Positions 24,014 to 36,262 of a stretch of 64,000 nt of DNA are shown here, piece by piece (the stretch's first letter is position 1; the number at the start of each line of letters is the position of its first letter). Below the pieces are notes generated by a model. That model made no database searches, had not been told where the DNA came from, and worked only from the letters and a program-made list of their open reading frames with translations. The translations under genes and the position numbers were made by a program. The DNA is taken from contig NC_082694.2 of the NCBI RefSeq assembly GCF_949987515.2, forward strand, positions 11,587,958-11,651,957. The letters run 5' to 3'. The stretch is from Delphinus delphis (taxonomy: Eukaryota; Chordata; Mammalia; Artiodactyla; Delphinidae).

Positions 24014-25838
24014 ATCCTGCTTTGTAACATATTTTCCCTCTGGGTTTCTTTGTCCAGGAACATCCCAAAGAAGGGGAGAATTAGGGACAGATGGGCTGTG
24101 GGCTCTCCGAGAGGCTGGGGGGTCTCTGTTGGGGCCAGTGAGAATGGGGCACAGTGGTCCACCTCTGGGGCACTCACGGGCTCCCTGAATCCTCTCTGTG
24201 GCTGAGTTATTAACGAGGGCAGGTGGCCACAGGGAGTGTGGCCGGGGCTGAGGAATCTGCTGAGCTTTTGTCCACAGAGGTCAGCCCTTTGACAGAGAAG
24301 GAGGAGAGTTCTGTCCTCTGGCAGCAGGGATGCCTGTGAACCAGCTTGAACCCCCAGAAATCTCAGGATTTAAGGATGGAGGCCCAGCCACAGAACTCTC
24401 TTCCTTCCACTTTGACTGGCTGTCATTCAGAGCAGGCTGATGCAATGATGCTGCAGAGCAAGAAACACGCAAAGCAATTATCTTTTTAGTAGGTCACTGG
24501 CCTCCTTTGGGAGAAGAGACCAGAGGGAGAGCTGGGGAGGCAGGCAGCCCGGCCTTCCCCAGAGGCTTCGTGTGCAGTAGCTGCGTGGGTGATTAATAGC
24601 TGTGTCACTTTCCATGAATGTTGTTTTAAGCGGCCGTGTTCAAAACTGAGTGGGAACAAAATAAAACAACCCCAAAATAAATGTTTCCTCCCGTCCTTAT
24701 GAGTTGCTGGAATCCAGAAATAGCTTCTCAAATCTATCATTTTAAATGGCATCGTTCACAGCCCTCTCACAGGGATACTGTGATGAACACACATCACTTT
24801 CTCTTTTTAAAGACCATGAAAAATTTGAGCTCAGTGACTTTGGGGTTGTTTTCCGGCCCTGAAATAAAAATTATGTTTACAGAGAAAAATATAGCCTTTA
24901 CATGGGTTTTTAAAGAAAAATAGTAACCCAGGGGAGGAAAAGGACAGGAAGAATATTGTGTCCATATAGATCATAAACTGGAACAGTAAAAACGTCTGGC
25001 AGGCGGTAATTGCCGGCCAGCTGCAGGGATTGTGGTCCTGTGAGTTGTGTTCAGGGCAGTGTGCCAAGATGCTGGCAACCAGAGGACTGGCCTGGACCAT
25101 CCCAGCCCTCCGTGAAGTCGACTGGGGCCTGAGTGTGTAAATAAGAGGGTGACCTCCTCCGGCCAAGTTCTCTCAGAGCACAGTCTTGAGGCCGCCTCTC
25201 TCTGCTGCCTCTGTTGGAACCAGACTACTGGCTTGGGGATTGATGGTGGCAGTCTTAGGGATGACTCTGGCAGCATCTCTGGTCAGGAGAAGGGTCATTA
25301 GCCTTGAGTGTCATATTGATATTTTCCCCTGGAGAAGCCAGAGAGCACATTTCAAGGGTGAGAAGCCCATGAGAACCTCCTGGCTCAGTGCTTGGGAGAC
25401 TATCAGTGTCTCGGGCCAGAGAAAGGGAGGGAAAGAGTGTGGGTGCTGCCTGCCTTCTGCCCACTCATTTGTTCCTTTCTTGAAAAAAACCCAGTGGGTG
25501 GGCTGTTGGGCGTAAGGACAGGGTGGGTTCCTCATCTTAGTTGCTTAGTTGCTCCATCGCTGTCGTAAATGCCCACTGGCTCCCACTCAGTACTCCAGTG
25601 TCTGCCAGTTGGGCTTTTATCAGAACATCTATGAACAAGCGAACATTCCAAAGAGACGTGGAGGGATGGGTGCTGGAGGAGTTGGGTGTGTTGCTGCTGG
25701 GAGATGGCAGGACACTACATCTGTCACCTTGCTTTCAGTCTCTCCCGCCCACTCACACCTGGCCAGGCTGGGGCACCTGGAGACAGAACAGGCCTACCCT
25801 CCGTGAGCTGTTAGTCTTGGCCCCAGGTGCTGTTTTAA
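24014..25838. other. Intron, no recognised repeat
   Basis: About 1.8 kb with no repeat I can name. 24590-24930 is AT-rich and free of repeats, with smooth composition that could reflect a conserved non-coding element, but conservation cannot be judged from one sequence. Frames at 25186-25515 have no splice or protein-family support. Confidence 0.35.
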
Positions 25839-25839
25839 A

Positions 25840-26190
25840 ATCCTAGGTTGGAGCTTCCCTGGTGGCACAGTGCTTAAGAATACACCTGCCAATGCAGGGA
25901 ACACGGGTTCGAGCCCTTGTCCGGGAAGATCCCACATGCCGCGGAGCAACGAAGCCCGTGCGCCACAACTATTGAGCCTGAGCTCCAGAGCCCGCGAGCC
26001 ACAACTCCTGAAGCCCACGTGCCTAGAGCCCGTGCTGTGCAACAAGAGAAGCCACCGCAGTGAGAAGCCTGTGCACTGCAACAAAGAGTAGCCCCCGCTC
26101 GCCACAACTAGAGAAAGCCCGCACGCAGCAACGAAAACCCAATGCAGCCAAAAATAAATAAATAAATAACCCCCAAAAAACCATAGGTTG
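25840..26190 (+). mobile_element. Long CHR-type SINE with imperfect TSD
   Basis: The body runs from GAGCTTCCCTGGTGGCACAGTG (25851) to CAATGCAGCCAAAAATAAATAAATAAATAACCCCC (about 26176). Flanks ATCCTAGGTTG (25840-25850) and ACCATAGGTTG (26180-26190) are a diverged duplication, which suggests an older insertion than the short copies. Confidence 0.9.
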
Positions 26191-27534
26191 TATTAATTGT
26201 TTAGGTATGGTGACAGGAGATGACACATCAGGAGCCCACTGCCACTGAAAACATAGCTTGTTACTTGCAGTTCCCAAGAGATGGAGGGATGCCATGCCCT
26301 GCAGGGCCACCTGGGGAGGCACCAGGGACAGTCAGGAGTCAGAGGGAGTGAGGCCAGGAGCTTTTACTGGGGGAAGGCATGGGTGAGGCAGGCTAAGCAG
26401 GCTAAGCAGGTTCAGGGTTTGTTTGGTTTAGGCTAGTTTGAATGATTCCAGCAGGTTTGGGGGCCCTGGGGGCTGTCCTAGTGGTCTGGCCAGGGGGAGA
26501 TTAGGGCAGGGGAACAGTGGCCCAGAGTGAAAGAGCCCCTGAAGGAGGTGGTAGGGATGCGGGCTCTGGATTGGCTAGTTGGCAATGAAAGATGTAATCC
26601 TTTGCTCCCTCAAGGAATTGGCGAGTCCTGGGAGGGGCAGTCCCTCCAGGGTCAGCAAGGGCCCAGATGGCAACGCATCAAAACATGTGGTTAATACAGG
26701 TGCACACGGCGCCAGCATGAAAGGGAAAAGTGCTCCCATGTGGGAGGAGTAACAGATGAAATGCTCGGGGCAGTCTGGGGAGAAGCAGCTGCCTGCTTTG
26801 ATGGCTTTGGTTTGGTGTTTGAAGGGGTGAGTCCAGAGAGGGGAGGACGTCTCAATGGGAGGAGGGGGCTGAACCACCAAAGATATGACGTGGGGTAGTT
26901 AGGGGTGAGGTTGGCTGCAGGCAGAGTCCGCCTGGACAGAGGCCCAGTGTGGGAAGGCGTCTGCGGGGCTTAGCAGGAAGCAGTTAGGACCCTCAAGTAA
27001 GGCCAAAGCAGGTCTTGAATGCCAAGCTGAGGCATTTGGATTTTATTCTGTGTGAGCTGCCAGGGCTGTTTTGCCCTCAGGAATTCTCAGACTGAATTCA
27101 CAGACTCCTACAGAATGACTCCGCTCGGCTGTGTATCATAATCACAGCACTTAATTAACAAATTAGGATGCTGATGTAAATTTATGCTGGATGAAAAATA
27201 GAAATCCACTGTGGCAGGGCTTGAAAATGCAGTTCCTCCCAGGCTTGCAGGTAATGTCGGCGAGCGGAGAGGGCTCTGGGGATAGTGGGGGGCGGCCATG
27301 CCCCCAGTGGAGGGGTTGACGGCCTCAGACCTCCAGGGAATCCCATCACGGGAATGGGGTCCAGCGTTGCCAGATCTTCTTTGTTTTCAAGAAAGCCTGG
27401 AAATGCAGATCCCTGTTGTGAAATCACTTGGTCGCTTGGCAACGCGTTAGCTAAACTCCGTCCTCCCTATCAGCACAGGGAAAGGCACTGAGAGGCCAGC
27501 TGTGTGGACCCTTGGTGGCCTCTTTCTGCTCTCC
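26191..27534. other. Intron, no confidently named element
   Basis: G-rich unique-looking intron. 26380-26480 contains reiterated GGCTAAGCAGG / AGGTTCAGGGTTTGTTTGG words of unknown origin. 27130-27190 is an AT-rich island (ACTTAATTAACAAATTAGG). Confidence 0.35.
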
Positions 27535-27770
27535 TGTCACCCAATTGAATTGTGAGGCTCAGAGAGGAAACGGGGTGATTTCAAGGTGTTCCTCCATTGG
27601 GGAACTGAGGCACGGCAGGTCAGGGGTCAGATCTGGCATCCAAAGACCTTCTGTGAGGTCGGAGCGAGCCACTCTGCGGTGCTTCATTGGTATTTCCTCG
27701 TTGCCAAAACTCATTAATTCTTTCATTCATTCAGTGACTATTGAGTGCCTGCTGAGTGCCGGCCAGGACC
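27535..27770 (-). repeat. MIR and L2 remnants
   Basis: 27540-27640 resembles a reverse MIR (GAGGCTCAGAGAGGAAAC...GGAACTGAGGCACGGCAGGTCAGGGGTCAGATCTGGC). 27715-27765 (ATTCTTTCATTCATTCAGTGACTATTGAGTGCCTGCTGAGTGCCGGCCAGG) is the reverse L2 3' tip. Confidence 0.6.
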
Positions 27771-29659
27771 AACACTACACACACAAAATCAAAAAACGTG
27801 ATGGGATACTGTCTCAAAGTATATTCTCGTTGTAATTATTTTTCAGCAAAACAAACCCTAAAAGGCGCTGTGATCAGTCCCTTATTTTGCTGTTGCCATG
27901 TGGGTGATGCTTCCTGCAATGATGCTCTGGCACCAAAGGAGGAAATACTGGTGACCGACAGGGTGGGATGAGGGGGTGATGGGAAGGAGGGATGCGCCAG
28001 GCTCTCCCTGCCCACGCCACCTGGGCTGCTTCCGTCCGTGTCCTGGGCTGTGAGCTTCAGGCTATGAGCTCCGTGGCCGGGCCTGAGCCTTCTTGACCTT
28101 GGGGGACGCCTGGCACCTCGGGTGATGCTGGCACCGAGCAGGCCCGCAGATGTCCCCCAGGGGAGTGAATCGCATGTGGCGATAGCTGGTTTCGGTGGAG
28201 AAGAGTTTAGCCACAACGACCATAGGAAAAGTTCCAGTAGAAACACAGCATTTCAAAATGCAAGTTAAGAGAGTGGGCACAAATGGAGTTTGTAGAATGA
28301 CCCGATGTTATGGTGACACCATTATTGGGTCTGTGACTGTTTTATTGGTTTCACGATGATCCGGAAAAAGCTGAGAGGTTTTCCTACGGACTGTCAGGCT
28401 CCTTTGGCACTGTGCCCTGTTGTGGTTGGGATGGACGGAGGGCATGGGCAAAGGCAGGGTGGGGTCATGTTCCTCAGACAACTATCTGTGGGGTGGTTAG
28501 ATGGCGTCTGGGGAAGCTATGCTCGTAGAAAACGAGCCTGCGCTCACAGTGTGCCTGTGTGCGCTTGTTGTTAGGTCTGTCCTCACTGCCTCCCACCCAC
28601 ATGAGATGGCCAGGTTGTGAATTCTAGATGCTTTATGAACTAAAAAGATCATGGTACCCTCCTTTTAATTACAAATAGGAAGAACATTAAAGCATGCAAT
28701 TATGACCCAGAAAGTATGAAACAAAATTCTTAAAAATTTGCTGTTTCCCGTCTCTCGTTGAGTGATTGATGGGTATCCTCATTTCATTGGCGTCTGAAGC
28801 ACAGGTTCGCCCTGCCTCTTGGATAACCTAGCACGATGTGCACCTGTGTGCGTACGTCTGCACATGTGTGCACGTGTGTGTGTGAAATGTGTCAGAAATT
28901 GACGTTAAGATCGGAGCTGTTCACAGAAGGGAGGCTGCCAAGCCCAGGATTGTAGAGCATCAGCCTGCATGGGGCAGGGGGGTGACCTAGACAGGCGGGG
29001 CTTGTGCTTTCTACAGCCACAGGATTCTGTAGGATTAACCCACGGGTGATGCCTGGGAACAATTCCACCCCACTTTACAAGCTGCTCTGAGGAGGACCTC
29101 TGTTCACCCCTACGCAACTGCATCAGAGCAAAAGGCAGTGCTGTCCACAGGGCATGGGGTTTAAGGAAGGATGTGGAGAACACCTTTTGCACGAGGAACT
29201 GCAGGGGAGGATTTAGGTGGGCTGAAAATAATGACCCACCTGTGAATCTGACAGAAGCACCAGGGTTGGCGTGGCCTCCTTGTTGAGACTGTCCTTTTGA
29301 AATATGTTCTAGGGTATCACTCCTGTCCTATTAATTATGTCAGGAACTTAGTAAAGCTGAATAATTAATGATCTCAGTGCACTAGGAACTATAAAATGCC
29401 ACGTAAATGTTAAGGACTAAAAATTACTCTGTGTATTAAATAGATACCCTGCTTTAAAAATATTCCATGGTGGGAAGGTTAATTTCCAGAGCAGCTGAAA
29501 AGCTTTTTGTTGGACTATCTTCAGAAACTTTTGCCATCTTAAGTACATTTTAGGAGACTGAGGCATTCTGTATCTGAAGTATTTGAAAGACAAATGGCTG
29601 TTTGGGATGATGTTGCCTATTGGATTTTGGTAAAGTTGCGTCTGCTTGATTCTCTCTAG
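27771..29659. other. Intron up to the ACOXL exon acceptor
   Basis: No further exon was found. A TG-rich patch lies at about 28835-28885 and an AT-rich stretch at about 29325-29400 (TAATTATGTCAGG...GAATAATTAATGATC). The 3' end supplies a pyrimidine tract ending TTGATTCTCTCTAG at 29659. Confidence 0.5.
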
Positions 29660-29776
29660 CCAGAGGCAGTTTGGGCCCAAAGCCAAGGAAGAGGTCAAGA
29701 TTATTGAGCACCAAACACAGACCCTGCGGCTGATGCCTCACCTGGCTACGGCCTTGGCCCTGTCCTTCGCCAACAG
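29660..29776 (+). CDS. ACOXL: ACOXL internal coding exon
   Basis: This is an internal exon of acyl-CoA oxidase-like protein, a relative of the peroxisomal flavoenzymes that oxidise acyl-CoA to 2-trans-enoyl-CoA with production of H2O2. The acceptor TTCTCTCTAG precedes C at 29660 and the donor is CAG|GTGAGA after 29776. The frame is one base, 38 codons, two bases. It reads [17 protein letters not shown] and ends [12 protein letters not shown] across the splice. The RQFG word is the conserved acyl-CoA dehydrogenase/oxidase motif whose arginine contacts FAD, and EHQTQ...LMPHLATA matches the following ACOX helix. The exon is open and 117 bp, a multiple of three. It splices in phase to 51163 (AG+G gives Arg). 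The assignment to ACOXL rather than ACOX1-3 rests on recalled family sequence, not on a search. Confidence 0.88.
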
Positions 29777-30173
29777 GTGAGATGCCTCTGGGGGTTTGCC
29801 CTCTTGAGGTGAGTCTGCGGCTCTGGCATTAACAGGAGGCAGAAGAGAGAGGCAGGCAGGGGCTTCACTTCTTTTCTTTTGTAAAAACTTTTTTATTTTT
29901 TTAAAATTTACTTTTAACTCTGAACACGAAACAGTCTGTAGTTAAAATCCAGTGCTCAGGTCAAACTTGCCATCTGAATCTTGGTAGTCCATATATCCTG
30001 ATGATGGGGTCCACGAAGACTTTGGGATGACCCGAACTGACGCTTCTCCAGAGTGTCTAAAAGAAGCAGACTCAAACAGTTGAAATTTCTCTATCTCTGA
30101 AAACGGTTCTAATTTATACTAATATTTTCAAAAATAGGTCAAGATGTGTACATATGGTGGCGGGCTATTGAAT
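29777..30173. other. Intron start, no recognised element
   Basis: Unique sequence immediately downstream of the exon donor. Confidence 0.4.
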
Positions 30174-30404
30174 AAAAGAGCAGTAGGGGCTTCCCTGGTG
30201 GCGCAGCGGTTGAGAGTCCGCCTGCCGATACAGGGGACATGGGTTCATGCCCCGGTCTGGGAAGATCCCACGTGCCGTGGAGCAGCTGGGCCCGTGAGCC
30301 ATGGCCGCTGAGCCTGCGCGTCCGGAGCCTGTGCTCCGCGACGGGAGAGGCCACAACAGTGAGAGGCCCGCGTACCGCAAAAAAAAAAAAAAAAAAGAGC
30401 AGTA
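30174..30404 (+). mobile_element. Short CHR-type SINE with 12-bp TSD
   Basis: The body at 30186-30392 starts GGGGCTTCCCTGGTGGCGCAG and ends GCGTACCGC followed by about 18 A. Perfect direct repeats AAAAGAGCAGTA lie at 30174-30185 and 30393-30404. It lies about 400 bp downstream of the ACOXL donor, in sense orientation. Confidence 0.95.
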
Positions 30405-30645
30405 ATAATACTGTAAATTCACACGGAACTTCACATTTTACAGCTGGCTCTTCTTATCTTTGTCTCATAAGTCTAGACATTGCCTGGGCAGTTGTGGGTC
30501 ATTACCACATGGTAAAGATCAGAAATTAGGAGATTTGCCTAAGATCACAGGGTCCAGGAGTGGGTGGACTGGGAATGTAACTCCAGACTTTGGACCCTTA
30601 TCTGTGTTCTTTCCTCCCTGTGCAATCCTGCTTCTTGTGGGAACT
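30405..30645 (-). repeat. MIR SINE remnant
   Basis: Reverse MIR landmarks: CACATTTTACAGCTGG..., GGAGATTTGCCTAAGATCACAGGGTCCAGGAGTGGG...GGGAATGTAACTCCAGACTTTGGACCC, ending CAATCCTGCTTC. Confidence 0.7.
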
Positions 30646-30984
30646 ACGAGAATTAATTTCTGAATAATTTAGAACTGGCGTGTGTGTGAAAATGACCGCG
30701 CCAACGGGTAAGCTGGTGCCAGGGTTTATGAAAAGAAGGTGATTGGAGAGATTCTGCCTCTAGTGTGCTGCTGGCTTGTGGGGCTGCTCAGTGCTGCTGG
30801 CCTGGCTGGGGGGAGCTTGGGTGGGCGCCCCTCTGCCCTTATGCGCTCAACACTGGGATACCGGGGTGTGTGAACGGTGAACCCTGCAGACTGAGCTTCG
30901 GTAGCAGCACTGAGATTGATCCAAGCCACCTGGAGGAAAATGTAAATCACTCACATCTAACATCTTCCTTAAAATATCCTTGAA
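30646..30984. other. Intron, no recognised element
   Basis: Short unique stretch between a MIR and an old L1. Confidence 0.4.
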
Positions 30985-31759
30985 TGTCTTTTGAGGTTGA
31001 ATTTGCATATTGTAAAATGCACAGATTTTATTGCTCAGTGAGTTTTGACAAACATATGCACTGGTGTGATGAACACTTAAACCGAATCTAACACATTTCC
31101 ATCACTCCACAAGGTTCCCTCGTGCCCCTCTGCAAGTTGCCCCACTCACCACCACAGCAGAGACAACCACCTTTCTGATTCCTATCCCGATAGCTTTTTC
31201 TGCCTGTTCTTGACCTTCATATAAATGGAATCATACAGTATGTCTTTGTGGGTGTGTCCAGCTTATTTCGTTCAATGGAATGTCTTGATGTTCCTCAATG
31301 CTGTTGAGAGTTTAATTTTTATTGCTGAGTAGTAACATTCAGTGAATAAACCACATTTTTTTTTATCCATTTCTGTCACTGATGAACATTCAGGTTGTTT
31401 CCAGGCTTTTAGCTACTATGAATAAGCCACAGTGAATATTCTAACACAAGCTTTTCATTTTTCCTAGGGTAAATGCTTAGAGAGGACTTGCTGGGTGTTG
31501 GGTATGTGTATGTCTAACTTCATAAGAAACTACCTGTTCTTCAGGGAGGTAGGACCATTTTATGCTCTCTTGGGCAATATATGGGAGTTCCAATTGCTCT
31601 GCATCCTTGCCAGCCATTGTTATGATCAGGTTTTGTCTTGGTTTGTTTTAATTTTAGTTTATTTTGGTCTTTCTAATAGTTGAATTTTATTACCCTAATA
31701 ACTAATGACATTGAGTGAGTATCTTTTCATGTGCTTATTTGCCATCTGTATATTTTCCT

Positions 31760-32136
31760 CACCCATTTTTTAAAAGTTATTTTTATTTATTTATTTATTG
31801 GCTGCATTGTGTCTTTGTTGCTGTGCGTGGGCTTTCTCTAGTTTCGGCGAGCAGGGGCTACTCTTCGTTGCGGTGCACGGGCTTCTCATTGTGGTGGCTT
31901 CTCTTGTTGTGGAGCACAGGCCCTAGGTGCACGGGCTTCAGTATTTGTGGTGTGCAGGCTCAGTAGTTGTGGCTCGCGGGCTCTAGAGCACAGGCTCAGT
32001 AGTTGTGGCGCACAGGCTTAGTTGCTCTGCAGCATGTGGGATCTTCCCGGACCAGGGCTCAAACCCGTGTCCCCTGCACTGGCAGGCGGATTCTTAACCA
32101 CTGCACCACCAGGGAAGTCCCACACCCATTTTTAAA
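31760..32136 (-). mobile_element. Long CHR-type SINE with near-perfect TSD
   Basis: The body at about 31776-32122 starts with a (TTTA)n tail and GGCTGCATTGTGTCTTTG and ends CACCACCAGGGAAGTCCC. Flanks are CACCCATTTTTTAAA (31760-31774) and CACCCATTTTTAAA (32123-32136), which differ only by one T. Confidence 0.92.
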
Positions 32137-33338
32137 TTGGGGTATTTATTTTCTTATTGTTGAGTGTCAGAGTTCTTTTTATATTCTGGATAGATTCTTT
32201 GGCATCATATATGTGATTTGCAACTATTTTCTCCCAGTCTGTCACTTTGGCTTTTATTTTCTTAAAAGTGTCTTGATCAGAGCAATAGTTTTTAATTTTG
32301 ATTTGATTTGATAGCTTTAAATTTTGATTTGTCTTGAAATTGGGTAATGTGAGTTCTTTTTCAGAATTGTTTTGACTCTTCTCATTCCTTTTTGCCTGTA
32401 CTTATACGTGTTAGAATCATCTTGTAAATATCTACAGGAAAGATGGCTGGCATTTTGCTTGGGATTGTGTTGAACCTGTAGATCAAATTGGGGAGAACTG
32501 ACTTCTTAATGTTGAGACTGCCAATTCATGAACACCGTGTATCTTTCCATTTTTAAAGGTCTTCTTAGATTTCTCGCTCCAGTGTTTTGTAATTTTCAAC
32601 ACACAGATTCTGCACATATTTTGTTATATTTATACCTAAGCATTTTACTTTTCTTTGGTGGAATTGTTTATTTCTAGTATATGGGAATAGTATTTACTTT
32701 AGTATATTGATCTACAATCTTGTTTGTACATTTTAGTACATATAGGATTCTTCAGATTACCTATTTCTTCTTGAATGGATTTTTATTTACTTCATCTAAT
32801 TTGTCAAACTTACGGCAATAGTGTTGATTGTGGTATTCCTTTATCATCCTTTTAATGTCTGTGGAATCAGTAGTGATTTCGTCTCTTTCATTCCTGATAT
32901 TTTGTTCTCTCTCTCCCTCATCAGTTTGTATAGGTTTATCAATTACATTGCTTTTTCAAAAAAACAGATTTGATACAATTGATTTTCTATACCGTTTTTC
33001 TGCTTTTAATTTTCTTGATATCTCCTCCAGTGTTTGTTATTTCTTTCCTTCTACTTGCTTTGCTTTAATTTCTTCTCACTCTCTCTTAAGGTGAGAGGTT
33101 AGGTTACTGCTTTGAGACCTTTCTTCTTGCCTAATCATTTAGTACTAAAATTTCTCTGTAAGCATTACTCTAGCTGCATCCCTCTGCTTTTGATACGTTG
33201 TATTTCCATTCAGTACAAAATAGTTCACAGTTTTCCTTGAGACTTCTGCTTTGACTGCTTTGGTTATTTGGAAGTACGGTCATGGTCCTAGAACATATTA
33301 TGAAGGATTCTGTTCTTTCAAATTTAAGGCCCAGAAGA

Positions 33339-33365
33339 CACACACACACACACACACACACACAC
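33339..33365. repeat. (AC)n microsatellite
   Basis: About 13 AC units inside the old L1M. Confidence 0.97.
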
Positions 33366-35344
33366 CCCAACACATTCCACATTGCGAAGAATATATATTC
33401 TGTTATAGTTGGGACGATAGTTCTATAAATTGCCAATTAGGTTAAGTTGGTTGGTTGTGCTCTGCAGACTATATACATCCTTTCTGATTTTCTGCCTACT
33501 TGTTCCATCAATGGCTGAGAGGAAGGGGTTGGCATTTGCAGCTATAATTATAAATTGGTCCATTTCTTCTTTCAGTTTTATTAGTTTTTGTCTCAGGGAT
33601 TTTGACGTTTTTTAGATGCATATACATGTAAGGATTATTATATTTTCTTGGACAATGATCCCTTTATCGTTATGTAATTTTTCTCTTAATCCCTGAAAAT
33701 ATTCCTTGTCCTGAAGTCTATTTTGTCATATTAATATAGCTACTCCAGGTTCCTTTTATTTAGTGTTTTCATGGTACATCTTTTTCATACGTTCATTTTT
33801 AACCTGGCTATATTTTTAAAGTGGGTTTCTTTGTAAAACAGAGGATAGTTAGGTCTTGATTTTTTTATCCAACTTGAAAATCTCTGACTTTTAGTGGGTG
33901 TGTTTAGACCAATTGTATTTAAAGTGATTGTTGATATGTTTGGATTAAAATCCACACTGATAGCTGATTTTTATTTTTTCCATCTGTTTTTTTTGTTTCT
34001 TTTTCCTTTTTTTCTGCCTGCTCTTAGGTTAAATGAATATTGTTTATTATTCCATGTTATCTCTTTGATTGACGTTATTTATACTACTTTTGGAAATATT
34101 TTCGTTGTTGACCCAGCGTTTACAGTATACATCTTTACTGAATTAGAGTCTGTGTTGAACTATTATACTGCTTCCCCTGTCGTGTATGGACCTAAAACAG
34201 TACATTCCAAATTCCTCCCTTCCATCCCTTTTTCTGCTATTGTTGTCACATAATTTACTTTTAAATATGCTGCAAACACACAATATATTGCTACTGTTTT
34301 TCTTTTACATAGTTCTGTCTTAGAGCAATTAAAAATCAGTAAAATTGAATTTTATTTTACCTTTATTCAATTGCTAACACTGTTAATTTACTTGTATAGA
34401 TCCAAATTTCTAATTGATACCATATTTGTTCTGCCCGAAGAACTTCTAACATTTCTTGTAGAATAGGTCTGCTAGCAGCGAATTCTCCCGATTGTTTTTT
34501 TTTTTTTTTGAGAAAGTCTTTATTTCTCCTTTCTTGAAAAAAGACATTACCAATATGTACAGAGTTCTGGGTTGATAGTTTATTTTTCTTTGAGCATCTT
34601 AATGATCTCACTCTATAGGCTTCTTGATTCCTTGATTCTCATGAGAAAACAGCCATCATTTTTCTGGCTGTTTCCCTATATTCCCCATATATGCCCACTT
34701 TAACTGCTTTTGAGATTTTCTCTTTTTCTTTGATGTTCAGAGTTTGATTATGTTGGCCTAGGTGTGGTTTTGTGGTTTTGTGTGTCTGTGCTGTTTGGAG
34801 TTTGTGGAGCCTCTGGGATCTGTGGGTTGAAGTTTTTCATCAAATTTGGAAATACTTTGGCCATTATTTCTTTAAATATTTTTTCTGCCCCATTCTTTCT
34901 TTCCTTCCTATACAGATGTCAACCTGCTTCATACTGTCCTACATGTCACTGAAGTTATGTTCTTTGTTTTCTTTCTACTTCAATTTGGATAATGTCCATG
35001 GATCTGTCTTCAAGTTCTCTGTTTCTTTCGTACACAATGTCCAATCTACTAAAAAGGGCTGGTTCCTCCCTGGAATTCAGCTCATCAAGGCTCCCTGCAG
35101 CATTTGTTCTTTGGGAAAATACAATTTTTATTTTATCCACTTTCCTTCTTACTGTTATTAAGGGAACAAAAGTCTCTGGTGTCCTTTTATATCTTAACCC
35201 TGTGACACTTCTTTTAACCTCAACGATTCCATCTGAAGTTGTCACTAACTCTCTACAAAGTGTCCCTCACCCCATTATACCCCTTTTGCCTTCACCCTTC
35301 CAGCCTTGCTTCAACTAAGCCAGATATTTCTTGACACAGAGGCT

Positions 35345-35510
35345 GGTTTCCAGTGGTTCTCTGATGTGCTTTTTAAAAACTACAGACTCTGTGCACCCAC
35401 TCCCATGATGCGAATTCACCTGGTCTAGGGAGCATCCCAAGGAGTCCAGAGTGTGAGTACTTCAGCTCTTTGGTGATTCTTATGAGCAGCCAGAGCTGAG
35501 AACCACAGGA
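35345..35510 (-). mobile_element. MER5-like hAT MITE remnant
   Basis: Starts CCAGTGGTTCTCTGATGTGC, continues with a diverged GAATTCACCTGGTCTAGGGAGC core, and ends GAGCTGAGAACCAC, close to the inverted CAGTGGTTCTCAA terminus of MER5-type Charlie MITEs. Confidence 0.6.
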
Positions 35511-36149
35511 ACTTTTTAGGGAGTTTCCTAGAGTGACCTGGAAATAAATTTTGCTAACAGTTAACAAGCAGCAGTATTAAATTAGCATGAACATGTATAC
35601 TGGATCAAGATAATCTGACAGTGAAACCTAAGAATGTTTTGCATGCATGCCAAAGGCACAGAAAATTCTTCTTTGAATCTTTTGCCCTGTAGAACTTGTG
35701 ACTATTATGAAGAGGCAAGGCTATCTATACATTCACTTCTTAATCCACTATTTACAAATCCATGACACGAGAAGTTACTAGACCACATAACAAAGAGGCA
35801 CTATGTGTTCCTCATTTATAGTTTATATAGGTATAAAATACAGATTTGTATATATGTATATATAAGTTTATAGATATATACACTTATATACACCCATCTT
35901 TATATGTAACAAAAGTGTTATATGGATCAACATGTTTTTTTCCTTCAGCTCCATTGTTATTTTTTAGACTGATGTAAGCATCATATACCTGGATTTTGTA
36001 AGAACTGTGTTGTCACTATTAATAAAAATTAAAGTTTCTCTTGATTTTAGGGAGATGCTCCTCAAAGGCAGAGAAGTAGAGAAGTAGAGATCACCGTTCC
36101 AGGTTTAGGTTTCAAGGGAGAAAGGAGAAGTAATAAATGGAAATTGACT
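35511..36149. other. Intron with AT-rich low-complexity patch
   Basis: 35815-35905 is a TATA/ATAT-rich low-complexity stretch (TATATATGTATATATAAG). The rest shows nothing recognisable. Confidence 0.5.
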
Positions 36150-36262
36150 AGTAAAAAATAAAAAATCACGGAGCCCTTACCATGTGCCATGCATGGGTGA
36201 GACAGTGTTGAACGGGACACATCAGACATATGTCCTCACCGAGCTGTCAGTCTAATTGCCCC
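36150..36262 (-). repeat. L2 LINE 3' end fragment
   Basis: CGGAGCCCTTACCATGTGCCATGCATGGGTGAGACAGTGTTGAACGGGACACATCAGACATATGTCCTCACCGAGCTGTCAGTCTA follows the reverse L2 consensus order. Confidence 0.7.

Larger units (their letters stand above)
30985..35310 (-). repeat. Old L1M LINE with nested SINE
   Basis: Reverse L1: the 3'UTR is at the left (TGTAAAATGCACAGATTTTATTGCTCAGTGAGTTTTGACAAA; CTTCATATAAATGGAATCATACAGTATG). ORF2 remnants run through about 34,300, and ORF1-like sequence runs to about 35,300, read in reverse from ATGTCCAATCTACTAAAAAGG-type text. All frames are broken. It contains an (AC)n run at 33339-33365 and a T run at 34495-34511. Confidence 0.8.
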
